A stretch of DNA of 55,892 nucleotides from Hyphomicrobiales bacterium (GTDB taxonomy: Bacteria; Pseudomonadota; Alphaproteobacteria; Rhizobiales; Rhizobiaceae), in the NCBI GenBank assembly GCA_900473795.1, contig UCMT01000009.1, positions 1-55,892 on the forward strand. The letters run 5' to 3'. This document shows positions 8,792 through 17,225 of this stretch, in pieces; position 1 is the first letter of the stretch; every line of letters begins with the position of its first letter. The notes under the pieces are model-generated. The model did not search any database and was not told the origin of the DNA. It saw only the letters and a list, made by a program, of their open reading frames with translations. The position numbers were made by a program, and so were the translations under genes.

Positions 8792-9859
8792 ATGACCACC
8801 AAAACCGAATCGTCGGGCAAGGCAACGCCCACCCAAAATCCCGCCAACTCCAATCTTCTGGATCTCTACCGCACCATGCGGCGCATCCGCACCTTCGAGG
8901 AGCGCGTCGGCGAACTCTTCATTCGCGGCCAGTCAGCTGGCTCCATGCTGCATCTGTCGATCGGCGAGGAATCGACTGCCGCCGGGGTCTGCGACGCCAT
9001 GCAGCCGCAGGACACCTTCACCACCCATCATCGCGGCCACGGCATCTTTCTGGCACGCGGCGCCGATCCGAAACAAATGATGGCCGAAATCGGCGGCAAG
9101 GAAACGGGCTATTGCAAGGGCAAGGGCGGATCGATGCACATCGCCGATATGGCGCTCGGGCATCTGGGCGCCAACGCCATTGTCGGCGGCGGCATTCCGG
9201 CCGTGGTCGGGGCAGGCCTGTCGTCCAAATATTTTAAGAAGGGGTCTGTTTCCATCGCCTTCTTCGGCGATGGCGCAATGCAGCAGGGCATTCTCTACGA
9301 GAGCATGAATATGGCAGCGCTCTGGGATCTGCCGGTGCTGTTTGTCTGCATCAACAACCAATACGGCATGGGCACCCGCGTCGATCAGGCCACCCGCAAC
9401 ACGGCCTTCGACCAGCGCGCCAAGGCATTCGGGCTGAACGGCGCTGTCGTGGACGGGCTCGATGTCGAGGCCGTGCAGTCGGAGGCCCGCTGGCTGGTAG
9501 ACGATGCGCGCGCCGGCAAGCCTGGGTTTCTCTCCATCGACGTCTACCGCTTCTTCGGTCATGCCCGCATGGACAAGAGCCCCTATCGGCAGGAAGACGA
9601 AGAGCTGGAAGGTCGCAAGAAGGATCCGGTGCGCTTTGCCCGCGATCGCCTGATCGAGTCCGGTCTGGAAAACGAAGCCGCCCTCGACGATCTCGACAAA
9701 ACCATTGCGGCCGAAATGGACGCCACGATCGACTTTTCCGTCGAATCCAAGGCGCCCCCGCTCAGCTCAATGTTCCGCGACGTCTATGCGGTCGGCGAGC
9801 CAGAACCGGAGCCCGTCAGAACCCGTATTGACCGCGTACTTGCCAGGGATGAAGCATAA
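8792..9859 (+). CDS. acoA: Acetoin-dehydrogenase-type E1 component, alpha subunit
   Basis: 355 residues. Thiamine-diphosphate-dependent dehydrogenase alpha subunit; the TPP motif GDG...NN is at about 155-185 (FFGDGAMQQGI to CINNQYGMGT). In the family the alpha-beta tetramer decarboxylates a 2-oxo acid or cleaves a diketone/acetoin-type bond and passes the acyl group to lipoyl-E2. The chosen start is the ATG at 8792; the ribosome-binding site is weak (GAGG, rather far upstream), and an upstream in-frame start would overlap the permease. The alpha/beta-hydrolase-type E2 downstream favours the acetoin group over pyruvate dehydrogenase. The true substrate is unknown. Confidence 0.85.
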   Translation: MTTKTESSGKATPTQNPANSNLLDLYRTMRRIRTFEERVGELFIRGQSAGSMLHLSIGEESTAAGVCDAMQPQDTFTTHHRGHGIFLARGADPKQMMAEIGGKETGYCKGKGGSMHIADMALGHLGANAIVGGGIPAVVGAGLSSKYFKKGSVSIAFFGDGAMQQGILYESMNMAALWDLPVLFVCINNQYGMGTRVDQATRNTAFDQRAKAFGLNGAVVDGLDVEAVQSEARWLVDDARAGKPGFLSIDVYRFFGHARMDKSPYRQEDEELEGRKKDPVRFARDRLIESGLENEAALDDLDKTIAAEMDATIDFSVESKAPPLSSMFRDVYAVGEPEPEPVRTRIDRVLARDEA

Positions 9860-10833
9860 TGACCGCGATGACCTACAGAGACGCGCTACGCAAGGCGCTG
9901 GACGATGCAATGACGGAAGACAAGTCCATCGTCGTCATCGGCGAGGAAGTCGGTCGCTATGGCGGCGCCTATGGTGTCACCAAGGATCTCATCAAGATCC
10001 ACGGCGCGGACCGGCTGATCGATACGCCGATTTCGGAACCTGCCATCGTCGGCACCGCCGTCGGCGCGGCCATGACGGGCCTGCGTCCCGTGGCCGAGCT
10101 GATGTATATCGACTTTCTCGGCATGACTATGGACCAGCTCGCCAACCAAGCGGCGAAAATCCGCTATATGTTCGGCGGTCAGACGGGCGTGCCGATGGTG
10201 CTGCGCACGCAGGGCGGCACGGGCCGGTCGGCCGGCGCTCAGCATTCCCAGAGCCTTGAGGCCTGGGTAATGCACACGCCGGGCCTGCGGCTCGCCATGC
10301 CGGCGACTGTGGCCGATGCTTATCATCTGCTGCGCCAAAGCCTGACCAAGCCCGATCCGGTCGTCTTCATCGAGCACAAGGCGCTCTATACCCGCAAGGA
10401 AGAGGTGGACCTCGACGCTGAGCCTCTGCCGTGGGGCAAGGCCGCCGTGCGCCGCGAAGGCAAGGATCTCGTCATCGTCACCTATTCGCGTCAGGTGCAT
10501 TATGCGATGGAGGCAGCAGAAGCCCTGTCAAACAAGGGCATCGAAGTGACCGTGATCGACCTTCGTACGCTCAATCCGCTCGATTTCGATACGGTGCGCG
10601 AGCATGTGGAGCGCGTCGGCAAGGCGATGGTGGTGACGGAGGCCGTCATGACATCCGGCGTTGCCGCCGAGCTTTCGGCCCGCATCACCGAGGAATGCTT
10701 CGATTTCCTCGAACAGCCGGTCGTGCGCGTGGCGGGCGAGGATATCCCGATCTCCGTATCGCAGGACCTTGAGACCAACAGCGTTCCGACCGCCGCCCTG
10801 ATCGCCAGCACTGCCGAGAGAATGGTGAGATGA
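9859..10833 (+). CDS. acoB: Acetoin-dehydrogenase-type E1 component, beta subunit
   Basis: 324 residues, transketolase-like beta subunit that completes the E1 heterotetramer. Family landmarks are EEVGRYGGAYGVTKDL near the N-terminus, DTPISEPAIVGTAVGAAM, the MVLRTQGGTGRSAGAQHSQSLE segment, and the C-terminal transketolase domain (VTVIDLRTLNPLD). Its start shares one base with the E1 alpha stop (TAATG) and its stop overlaps the E2 start by 4 bases, so the three subunits are translationally coupled. Confidence 0.88.
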   Translation: MTAMTYRDALRKALDDAMTEDKSIVVIGEEVGRYGGAYGVTKDLIKIHGADRLIDTPISEPAIVGTAVGAAMTGLRPVAELMYIDFLGMTMDQLANQAAKIRYMFGGQTGVPMVLRTQGGTGRSAGAQHSQSLEAWVMHTPGLRLAMPATVADAYHLLRQSLTKPDPVVFIEHKALYTRKEEVDLDAEPLPWGKAAVRREGKDLVIVTYSRQVHYAMEAAEALSNKGIEVTVIDLRTLNPLDFDTVREHVERVGKAMVVTEAVMTSGVAAELSARITEECFDFLEQPVVRVAGEDIPISVSQDLETNSVPTAALIASTAERMVR

Positions 10834-12419
10834 CAGAACGAATTCTGAAGATGCCTCGCCTCGGCGAGACCATGGACGAGGGAAAGGTCGTCGGTTGGCT
10901 CATCCAGCCCGGCGACGCCTTCAAGCGTGGCGATCCGATCGTCGAAATCGAAACCGACAAGACCATCGCCGAATATCCAGCGCTTGGCGACGGCACATTG
11001 CATGACATCATCGCCCTTGTCGGCGATACGGTGGAAGTCGGCCAGCCGCTCGCCCGCATTGACATCGGCATCGGCCAGGACTGGACCGCCGAGGATGGCG
11101 ATACTCCCGCCGACGAGCCTGCCGCTCCGGCCCCGGTGACGGGTCTGGTGGAAGCTGATCTCGACATGCCGCGTCTCGGCGAGACCATGGAAGAGGGCCG
11201 CGTTGCCAAATGGCTGAAGGCGCCGGGCGACAGCTTCGCGCGCGGTGAGGCGATTATCGAGATCGAGACGGACAAGACGATTGCCGAATTCCCGGCGCTG
11301 ATGGATGGAACGCTTGTTTCCATTCTGCGGGGCGACGGGGAAATGGTCACAGTTGGAGAGCCCATCGCCCGCATTTCGATTGCGGCATCGGACGCTCGGG
11401 AGGCGAAACCAGCTGAGATCGAAGCCTCGGTCGCGGCTGTCCCCGTTCCGGCACAAGTCAATATCCGGCAGCGCGCCACTGGCGGACCGGTTCGTGCAAC
11501 CCCCGTGGCCCGTCGCCTGGCCCGTATCAACGGCGTGGATCTCCAGACCCTTGCGGGCACGGGGCGACGGGCGCGCGTGGAAAAAGCCGATGTGCTTGCA
11601 GCCTTTTCAGGAAGTCCACAGACAAGCGGCAAGTCGCCGGACGGTGTCCTGTTTGCCGACCTGCCACGCGGCCGCATGGCCTATCTCGATACGGGCAAAT
11701 CGGGTCCGCGCACGGCCCTTCTGCTGCATGGGTTTGCGGGCGACCGCACGACTTGGGCAGCCATTGCCTCCGGCCTGAAGCGCGCCGGACATCGTGTGCT
11801 CATTCCCGATCTGCCCAGTCATGGGCTGACGGAGATTGCGGCCTCCACCGCGGTGGATCTATCCGCCGATCTCGCCGCGTTCCTCCAGCGCGTTGCACCG
11901 GCCGGGCCGATCGATATTGTCGCGCATTCGCTCGGGTGCTTGGCGGCCGTGGATTTCGCGGTGACGGCGCCGGATCGTGTCGGATCGCTGACGCTTCTCG
12001 CCCCTGCCGGTCTCGGGCCGGAGATCGATGGTGATTTCGTCCACGGCATGGCGCGGGCAACGGTTGCGGCGGAAGTGTCGCATCTCCTGCGGCGGCTGTC
12101 GGTCAACCCCGTGCCGCTTTCGGATGGCGCACTTGCAGTCCTTGCCGGGGATCTCGCCAAGGGGCGTCTGGCAGCGCTTGCCGCCGCTATTGCCGGTCCA
12201 TCGGGGCAAAAGGTGGACAGCCTCGCCAAGCTCGAAAAGCTGGCAGCGAGCGTGGAAACCCGCGTCATCTTCGGTCTGGAAGACCGCATCATTCCGTGGC
12301 GGCATGTCACGTCCGTATCGCCGCGTGTCGCCATCCATCTCCTGTCCCGCTCCGGCCATATGCCGCAATGGGACCAGCCGAAGGATGTGCTTGATATCCT
12401 TCTTTCCGAAAGAGCATGA
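10830..12419 (+). CDS. acoC: E2-like protein: two lipoyl domains, E1/E3-binding domain, alpha/beta hydrolase
   Basis: 529 residues. Two lipoyl domains run from about 1-80 and 110-185, each with the lipoylation motif ETDK (Lys44 and Lys149). A peripheral-subunit-binding domain follows at about 220-258 (RATPVARRLARINGV). Residues 275-529 are an alpha/beta hydrolase with a plausible triad: Ser367 in AHSLGC, Asp485 in LEDRI and His510 in SGHMPQ. The classical E2 acyltransferase domain with HxxxDG is absent. This replaces-the-catalytic-core design is known for AcoC of acetoin dehydrogenase; two lipoyl domains are unusual. No E3 (lipoamide dehydrogenase) is encoded in the window. Confidence 0.88.
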   Translation: MTERILKMPRLGETMDEGKVVGWLIQPGDAFKRGDPIVEIETDKTIAEYPALGDGTLHDIIALVGDTVEVGQPLARIDIGIGQDWTAEDGDTPADEPAAPAPVTGLVEADLDMPRLGETMEEGRVAKWLKAPGDSFARGEAIIEIETDKTIAEFPALMDGTLVSILRGDGEMVTVGEPIARISIAASDAREAKPAEIEASVAAVPVPAQVNIRQRATGGPVRATPVARRLARINGVDLQTLAGTGRRARVEKADVLAAFSGSPQTSGKSPDGVLFADLPRGRMAYLDTGKSGPRTALLLHGFAGDRTTWAAIASGLKRAGHRVLIPDLPSHGLTEIAASTAVDLSADLAAFLQRVAPAGPIDIVAHSLGCLAAVDFAVTAPDRVGSLTLLAPAGLGPEIDGDFVHGMARATVAAEVSHLLRRLSVNPVPLSDGALAVLAGDLAKGRLAALAAAIAGPSGQKVDSLAKLEKLAASVETRVIFGLEDRIIPWRHVTSVSPRVAIHLLSRSGHMPQWDQPKDVLDILLSERA

Positions 12420-12428
12420 GGTCTATCG

Positions 12429-12764
12429 ATGAGCACTGCAACAGACACTCTGAAAGACGCCCAGCGGCGGATTGGTACCTTTGCCAGGACCAGCCCAGAG
12501 TTGTTCGGCGGCTTTGCCCGCATCAGCAAGGTGGCGACGACTGCAGGCGCATTCTCGTCGGCGCAGAGGGAACTGATCGCGGTCGCCATTGCCGTGTCGA
12601 AGGGGTGCGAGGATTGCATCGTCTATCACGTCGATGCCGCCATGAAGCACGGGGCAACCGAGGCGGAGCTTGTGGAAGCGCTTGAGGTGGCTGTCGAGAT
12701 GGGTGGCGGTCCGGCGGTGATGTATGGCGCAAAGGCGCTGGAAATCCTGCGGGCACTGCAATAG
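12429..12764 (+). CDS. AhpD-like / carboxymuconolactone decarboxylase family protein
   Basis: 111 all-alpha residues of the CMD/AhpD fold. The redox motif is complete: Cys60-x-x-Cys63 followed by His67 (KGCEDCIVYHVDAA), then the GATEAELVEA segment. AhpD proteins reduce peroxiredoxins with electrons from a lipoylated E2. Lying 9 bases behind a gene for a doubly lipoylated E2, this protein could use that complex as electron source or protect it; this is inferred from position. Whether it acts instead in substrate conversion cannot be told. Confidence 0.85.
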   Translation: MSTATDTLKDAQRRIGTFARTSPELFGGFARISKVATTAGAFSSAQRELIAVAIAVSKGCEDCIVYHVDAAMKHGATEAELVEALEVAVEMGGGPAVMYGAKALEILRALQ

Positions 12765-12812
12765 CGGAAGAGGTCTGCCGCTCTGGAGGGATCGGCGGGG
12801 GAGGAGAAGACA

Positions 12813-14321
12813 ATGGCCTATTTTCTGACGGCGGATGGCGGCACCGAGAGCCTGCGCGCACGGGTTTACGATCTGTCCGGCACCTGCCTCGGCAGCGTCG
12901 CCGTTCCCTATGAGACGAAGTTTTCGAGCGGCGCGCGCGCCGAGCAGAATCCGGAGGACTGGTGGAGCGCCTTCGTCACCGCCTCCCGGCAGGCCATCAC
13001 TGAGAGCCGGATCGATCCGGCGGCAATCGAATCGATCTGCCTTGCGACGACGAGTTGCACGGTGGTGGCGCTCGACCGTGACGGTCGGGCGCTGCGTCCC
13101 GCCATCATCTGGATGGATGTGCGCGCCAATGCGGAGGCCGATGCAGTGCTGGCCACCGGCGACGGCGCGTTGATCACCAATGGTGGCGGCAGGGGACCGG
13201 TCTCGGCCGAATGGATGATCCCGAAGGCTTTGTGGATCGCCCGCAACGAGCCGGAGATTTTCAAGGCGGCGCATACCATCTGCGAATATCAGGATTTTAT
13301 GACGCTCCGGCTGACCGGCGAGCGGGCCGCCAGCCTCAACAACGTCGCCCTTCGCTGGCATTACCAGACAGATCGCGGCGGATGGGCGACATCGCTGGTC
13401 GAGGCCCTCGGCATACCCGAACTGATGCAAAAGTGGCCGCAGCGCGTGGTCGCTCCCGGCGAGGTGGTCGGTATGCTCAGCGCCAAGGCGGCCGATGCGC
13501 TCGGTCTGCCCGCGACCGTCAAGCTCGTACAGGGCGGTGCGGATGCGCTGATCGGCATGATCGGCCTTGGGGTGGCGCGGCCGGGGCAGCTTGCGCTGAT
13601 CACCGGATCGTCGCATCTGCAATTCGGCGTCTCCGAGACACCGCTCAATGCACCGGGAATCTGGGGCAGTTATCCCGATTGCGTCTATCCCAAGCGCTAC
13701 ATCGTCGAAGGCGGTCAGACCTCGACAGGCTCGATCATCGCATGGCTCGGGCGCCTGATGAACGGCACGATGGATCTGGACGGGATGAACCGCAAGGCTG
13801 TCGCGCTGGAGCCCGGCTGCGACGGTCTCATCGTGCAGGATCACTTTCAGGGCAATCGCACGCCCTATACCGATCCGCTGTCGCGCGGCGCCATCGTCGG
13901 ACTGACGCTTGCGCATGAACCGCATCATATCTTCCGCGCGATCATGGAAGGAATCGGTTTCGGCACCCGCGCCATTCTCGATGCCATGGCTGATGCAGGC
14001 TATCGCGGCAGCGAGATCACGGTCGGCGGCGGGGCAGGTGCCTCTGATCTCTGGTTGCAGATCCATGCCGATACGGCCGGGCTCCCGGTCTGCGTACCGG
14101 CGTCGCGCGATGCGCCCTCCGTCGGCTCCGCGGTGCTGGCGGCGCATGGTGCTGGCCATTTCGCCACCATCGACGATGGGATCGCCGCCATGGTGAAACC
14201 CGGAAAACGCATTGAGCCGCGCCCGCGCGAGGCAGCGCTCTACAACGAGATCTACCAGCAATACCGGGCGCTTTATCCCGCCTTGAAATCCATTCGCGAG
14301 CTGAGGGGAACCACGACATGA
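12813..14321 (+). CDS. FGGY-family carbohydrate kinase
   Basis: 502 residues. The N-terminal phosphate-binding motif DGGTESLRARVYD and the C-terminal ATP-binding segment (GGGAGASDLWLQIHADTAGLPV) identify the FGGY superfamily of pentulose/polyol kinases. The start has a good GGAGGAG site (12797-12803). It probably phosphorylates the keto-sugar or polyol imported by the CUT2 transporter or made by the SDR enzymes downstream. The specificity (xylulose, ribulose, erythritol, apulose and so on) cannot be read from the motifs. Confidence 0.9.
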   Translation: MAYFLTADGGTESLRARVYDLSGTCLGSVAVPYETKFSSGARAEQNPEDWWSAFVTASRQAITESRIDPAAIESICLATTSCTVVALDRDGRALRPAIIWMDVRANAEADAVLATGDGALITNGGGRGPVSAEWMIPKALWIARNEPEIFKAAHTICEYQDFMTLRLTGERAASLNNVALRWHYQTDRGGWATSLVEALGIPELMQKWPQRVVAPGEVVGMLSAKAADALGLPATVKLVQGGADALIGMIGLGVARPGQLALITGSSHLQFGVSETPLNAPGIWGSYPDCVYPKRYIVEGGQTSTGSIIAWLGRLMNGTMDLDGMNRKAVALEPGCDGLIVQDHFQGNRTPYTDPLSRGAIVGLTLAHEPHHIFRAIMEGIGFGTRAILDAMADAGYRGSEITVGGGAGASDLWLQIHADTAGLPVCVPASRDAPSVGSAVLAAHGAGHFATIDDGIAAMVKPGKRIEPRPREAALYNEIYQQYRALYPALKSIRELRGTTT

Positions 14322-15091
14322 CGGGCGACGCGGATTTCAGGCTGGACGGCAAGGTTGCGGTGGTGACGGGTTCTGCCCGCGGTATCGGTCGTGCGGTGGC
14401 CGAACGCCTGGCGGCTGCCGGTGCGCATGTGGTGATTGCCGACCTTGATGATGCGGAAGCGGCTGTGACGAGTGCTGCCATCGAGCGGGCATGCGGCAAG
14501 GCGAGCGCCATTGCGCTCGATGTCACGGATCGCGATGAGATTGCCGAGGTGGTCGAGCGGCTCTACGCTGCACACGGCAGGATCGATATTCTCGTCAACA
14601 ATGCGGGTATCGTACGCAATGCGCCGGCCGAGGAAATGAGCCTCGACGACTGGAAATCCGTCATCGACATCGATCTTGGCGGGGTCTTCAATTGCTCACA
14701 GGCCTTCGGGCGGCGCATGATTTCGGATGGACGCGGCGCGATCGTCAATATCTCGTCCATCTGCGGTGAGGTGACGGTCTATCCGAAGCCACAGGTCTCC
14801 TACAATGCGGCGAAGGCTGGGGTGAACCTCCTGACCAAATCGCTGGCGGTCGAATGGGCCAAGCAGGGCGTGCGTGTCAACGCTGTCGCTCCCGGCTATG
14901 TCGGCACCGAAATGACGCTCAAGGGCCGAAGCAATGAGGAATGGTTTGGCACCTGGATGCGCATGACGCCGATGGGTCGTCTCGGCGAACCGCGAGAAAT
15001 CGCCAATGCCGTTCTTTTTCTGGCCGCCGACGCATCGAGTTACATCACCGGAACGGTGCTGACGGTCGATGGCGGATATACCGCGATGTAA
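14318..15091 (+). CDS. Short-chain dehydrogenase/reductase (SDR) 1
   Basis: 257 residues, classical SDR: cofactor motif TGSARGIG near residue 18, NNAG near 91, catalytic Ser (NISSICG) and the YNAAK pair, then the PGYVGTEMT loop. The Asp after the second beta strand (VVIADLDD) suggests NAD(H) preference. The start overlaps the kinase stop (ATGA). It is likely to oxidise a hydroxyl of the imported sugar or polyol, or of an intermediate. Confidence 0.9.
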   Translation: MTGDADFRLDGKVAVVTGSARGIGRAVAERLAAAGAHVVIADLDDAEAAVTSAAIERACGKASAIALDVTDRDEIAEVVERLYAAHGRIDILVNNAGIVRNAPAEEMSLDDWKSVIDIDLGGVFNCSQAFGRRMISDGRGAIVNISSICGEVTVYPKPQVSYNAAKAGVNLLTKSLAVEWAKQGVRVNAVAPGYVGTEMTLKGRSNEEWFGTWMRMTPMGRLGEPREIANAVLFLAADASSYITGTVLTVDGGYTAM

Positions 15092-15109
15092 TCTGGAGGA
15101 GTTTGAAAA

Positions 15110-15865
15110 ATGCATGAACAGACAAGAACGGTGCTGGTGACAGGCGCCAGCCGTGGTATCGGCAAGGCGATCGCCGTTGGCATGGCCAAGCGTGGCTATG
15201 ATGTGGTGATCAACGATATCGAGCGGCAGAGGGACGCGCTGGCGGAGGTAGCAGTCGAGATCGAGAGCTTTGGACGCAGGGCACTAATCGTGTTTGCCGA
15301 TGTCAGCAACAAAGCGGATGTTGGCCGGATGGCGGGGGAGGTCCGTGCGGCCTTCGGGCACCTCGACGCCGTCGTCAACAATGCCGGCATTCTGATTTCC
15401 GGCGATGTCGAAGGTCTCAAGGAAGAATACTGGGACAGCGTTATGGACGTGAACGCCAAAGGCACGTTCCTCGTCATCCAGTCCGTTCTACCCATGATGA
15501 AGGCCCGGAAATACGGCCGCATTGTCAACATAGCCTCGATCGGGGGCAAGCATGGCGCGCCGGAACAGGCGCATTACTCCGCATCAAAGGCAGCAGTGAT
15601 GGGCTTCACCCGCGTTCTAGCGCAGGAGGTCGGTGTCGACGGCATCACGGCAAATTGCGTCTGCCCCGGCATCATCCTGACCGATATGGGTCGCGTCAAT
15701 CTCGATGATCCGGCCGTGCGCAAGGGTTGGCAGGACAAAACCGCGATGCGCCGGATCGGAGATCCCGAGGACGTCGTCGGTGCGGTCGCCTTTTTCGCAT
15801 CCGACGATGCCGCCTTCATCACCGGTCAGACACTCAATGTCGACGGCGGCATCGTATTGAGTTGA
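15110..15865 (+). CDS. Short-chain dehydrogenase/reductase (SDR) 2
   Basis: 251 residues, classical SDR with TGASRGIG at the N-terminus, NNAG, catalytic Ser (NIASIGG) and YSASK, and the C-terminal ITGQTLNVDGG. Preceded by a GGAGGAG site at 15094-15100, 18 bases after SDR 1. It is only moderately similar to SDR 1, so it probably acts on a different step. It is the last gene of the catabolic operon. Confidence 0.9.
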   Translation: MHEQTRTVLVTGASRGIGKAIAVGMAKRGYDVVINDIERQRDALAEVAVEIESFGRRALIVFADVSNKADVGRMAGEVRAAFGHLDAVVNNAGILISGDVEGLKEEYWDSVMDVNAKGTFLVIQSVLPMMKARKYGRIVNIASIGGKHGAPEQAHYSASKAAVMGFTRVLAQEVGVDGITANCVCPGIILTDMGRVNLDDPAVRKGWQDKTAMRRIGDPEDVVGAVAFFASDDAAFITGQTLNVDGGIVLS

Positions 15866-16387
15866 TCGCATATTGCATGAAAAAAGGGCTAACGCGAGCT
15901 CGCTGTCGACGGTAGAAGCCGAGTTGAAGACGCATTTGGCGGCTTCTCGGTTCAACCTTATTGTCTTGCCGGACACGCTCCCCGAAACTTTGAACCCCAC
16001 GTCCAGTTCCATAAGGTATATTATGCGATATGTTATAACAGAACTACATCGCGGGACTTGCAGCGGGCTTCCGGCCCCGGAAGTCTGGCGAACATCATCT
16101 CGACCAGAGCCGATCCAGCGTCGCCTGCTTCAGCTCCTGACCTGCGGATGAAAATAACCCATGGCTCGCAGGGCCCACTCGGCTACCGTTTACCCTCTTC
16201 CGACGACAGCCGCTTTTTCTCGGCGGGTTCAGGCAGCGCTGAGATCAACCAGATCTTCTTTCCCGTCCGCCTCCCAAGGCAAGGTGGCTGTCGTCGGAGC
16301 AGTTTCGACGGCAGCCACGTCTCACCGCATCGCAAGACGGTTTGGCGAACACGTAAAGGCAACCGAAGCACCCAACCGGAGCCTTCG
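15866..16387. other. Intergenic stretch without a recognised gene
   Basis: About 520 bases separate the catabolic operon from the next gene. Short open frames occur but none has a recognisable domain or a convincing ribosome-binding site. A 16-base near-palindrome, CTTCCGG-CC-CCGGAAG, lies at 16068-16083. AT-rich sequence at 16015-16045 may hold the promoter for the gene at 16388. Confidence 0.5.
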
Positions 16388-16894
16388 ATGACAACAGTGA
16401 CCACATCTCCATCCAGCTTTCGGCTTTGCGCGGTCTCTGTCGACGGGTCTTTCGGAAGGCAGTCGGACAAAGACCAAAAACGTGAACAGGCTGTCGCGAT
16501 CTTCGACCTCCTGGACAACAATAGCTTTGCACCCGTGGGTCACGACGGTGGACCCTATCGGCTGTGCCTAGCCTTGGCCGACAGGCGGCTGGTCATGACC
16601 GTCACCACCGAGAACGGGGCGCCAGTCCTTTGTCACCATTTGTCGCTCACCTCCTTTCGCCGGCTGCTTAGGGATTACAGTCTTGTCTGCGACAGCCACT
16701 ATAATGCAATGACCGGCTCGGCGCCCCAGAGGCTCGAGGCCATCGACATGGGGCGCCGGGCCGTTCACAATGAAGCATCCGAGCTGCTCAGAGAACGCCT
16801 CAGATCCAGGATCCATGTCGATCTGGAGACCGGCCGTCGACTGTTCACCCTTCTCCATGTTTTGATAGAGCGGGACGTCCTATCGGCGCGTTGA
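16388..16894 (+). CDS. UPF0262 family protein
   Basis: 168 residues. The body matches the alphaproteobacterial UPF0262 family: EQAVAIFDLLDNNSFAPVG, DGGPYRLCLALADRRL, HHLSLTSFRRLLRDYSLVCDS, IDMGRRAVHNEAS and the C-terminal GRRLFTLLHVLIERD. The function of the family is unknown. The ATG at 16388 is the best fit to the family start; the frame is open upstream to 16058 but that part has no similarity. UPF0262 is usually a single core gene, so this accessory copy looks like a paralogue. Confidence 0.85.
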   Translation: MTTVTTSPSSFRLCAVSVDGSFGRQSDKDQKREQAVAIFDLLDNNSFAPVGHDGGPYRLCLALADRRLVMTVTTENGAPVLCHHLSLTSFRRLLRDYSLVCDSHYNAMTGSAPQRLEAIDMGRRAVHNEASELLRERLRSRIHVDLETGRRLFTLLHVLIERDVLSAR

Positions 16895-17225
16895 ACACGA
16901 ACCGAAGCCATATTGCAGTCCCAGAAGCTGAACGAATAGAGCATGAGATGACCGGCAGATGACCAACGCAGCCACCGAACATCGAGCCTGTTTGCGTCCC
17001 TCGAGAACTTTTTGCGCACAAGCATTTCCCAAGTGGCGTAGCGATCAGTGCCTACGGATAAAGCATTTACGTCGAAAGGCACTCAGGTGACCTAATCAGC
17101 CCTTATCCGAACTATTTTGGCAAACCAGTATGTTTGTGCGACGTACGTTCTTAATAGTGGTTGCGACCGGCGGACAGGTCCACAAGCTTGTGCGATCTGA
17201 GGTTTCTGAACCATATTGAGAGTTT
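16895..17225. other. Intergenic stretch without a recognised gene
   Basis: About 330 bases with only short shadow frames on both strands. Nothing was recognised apart from AT-rich sequence near 17100-17160. Confidence 0.5.

Noticed and set aside
12423..14261. Long open frame on the minus strand (over 600 codons)
   Set aside because: It lies wholly opposite the AhpD-like and FGGY kinase genes, has no recognisable domain, and is rich in His, Arg and Asp as expected of the antisense of GC-rich coding sequence.
16068..16083. Near-palindrome CTTCCGG-CC-CCGGAAG as a terminator of the catabolic operon
   Set aside because: The loop would be only two bases and no T-run follows; it is 200 bases from the operon end, so no role was assigned.
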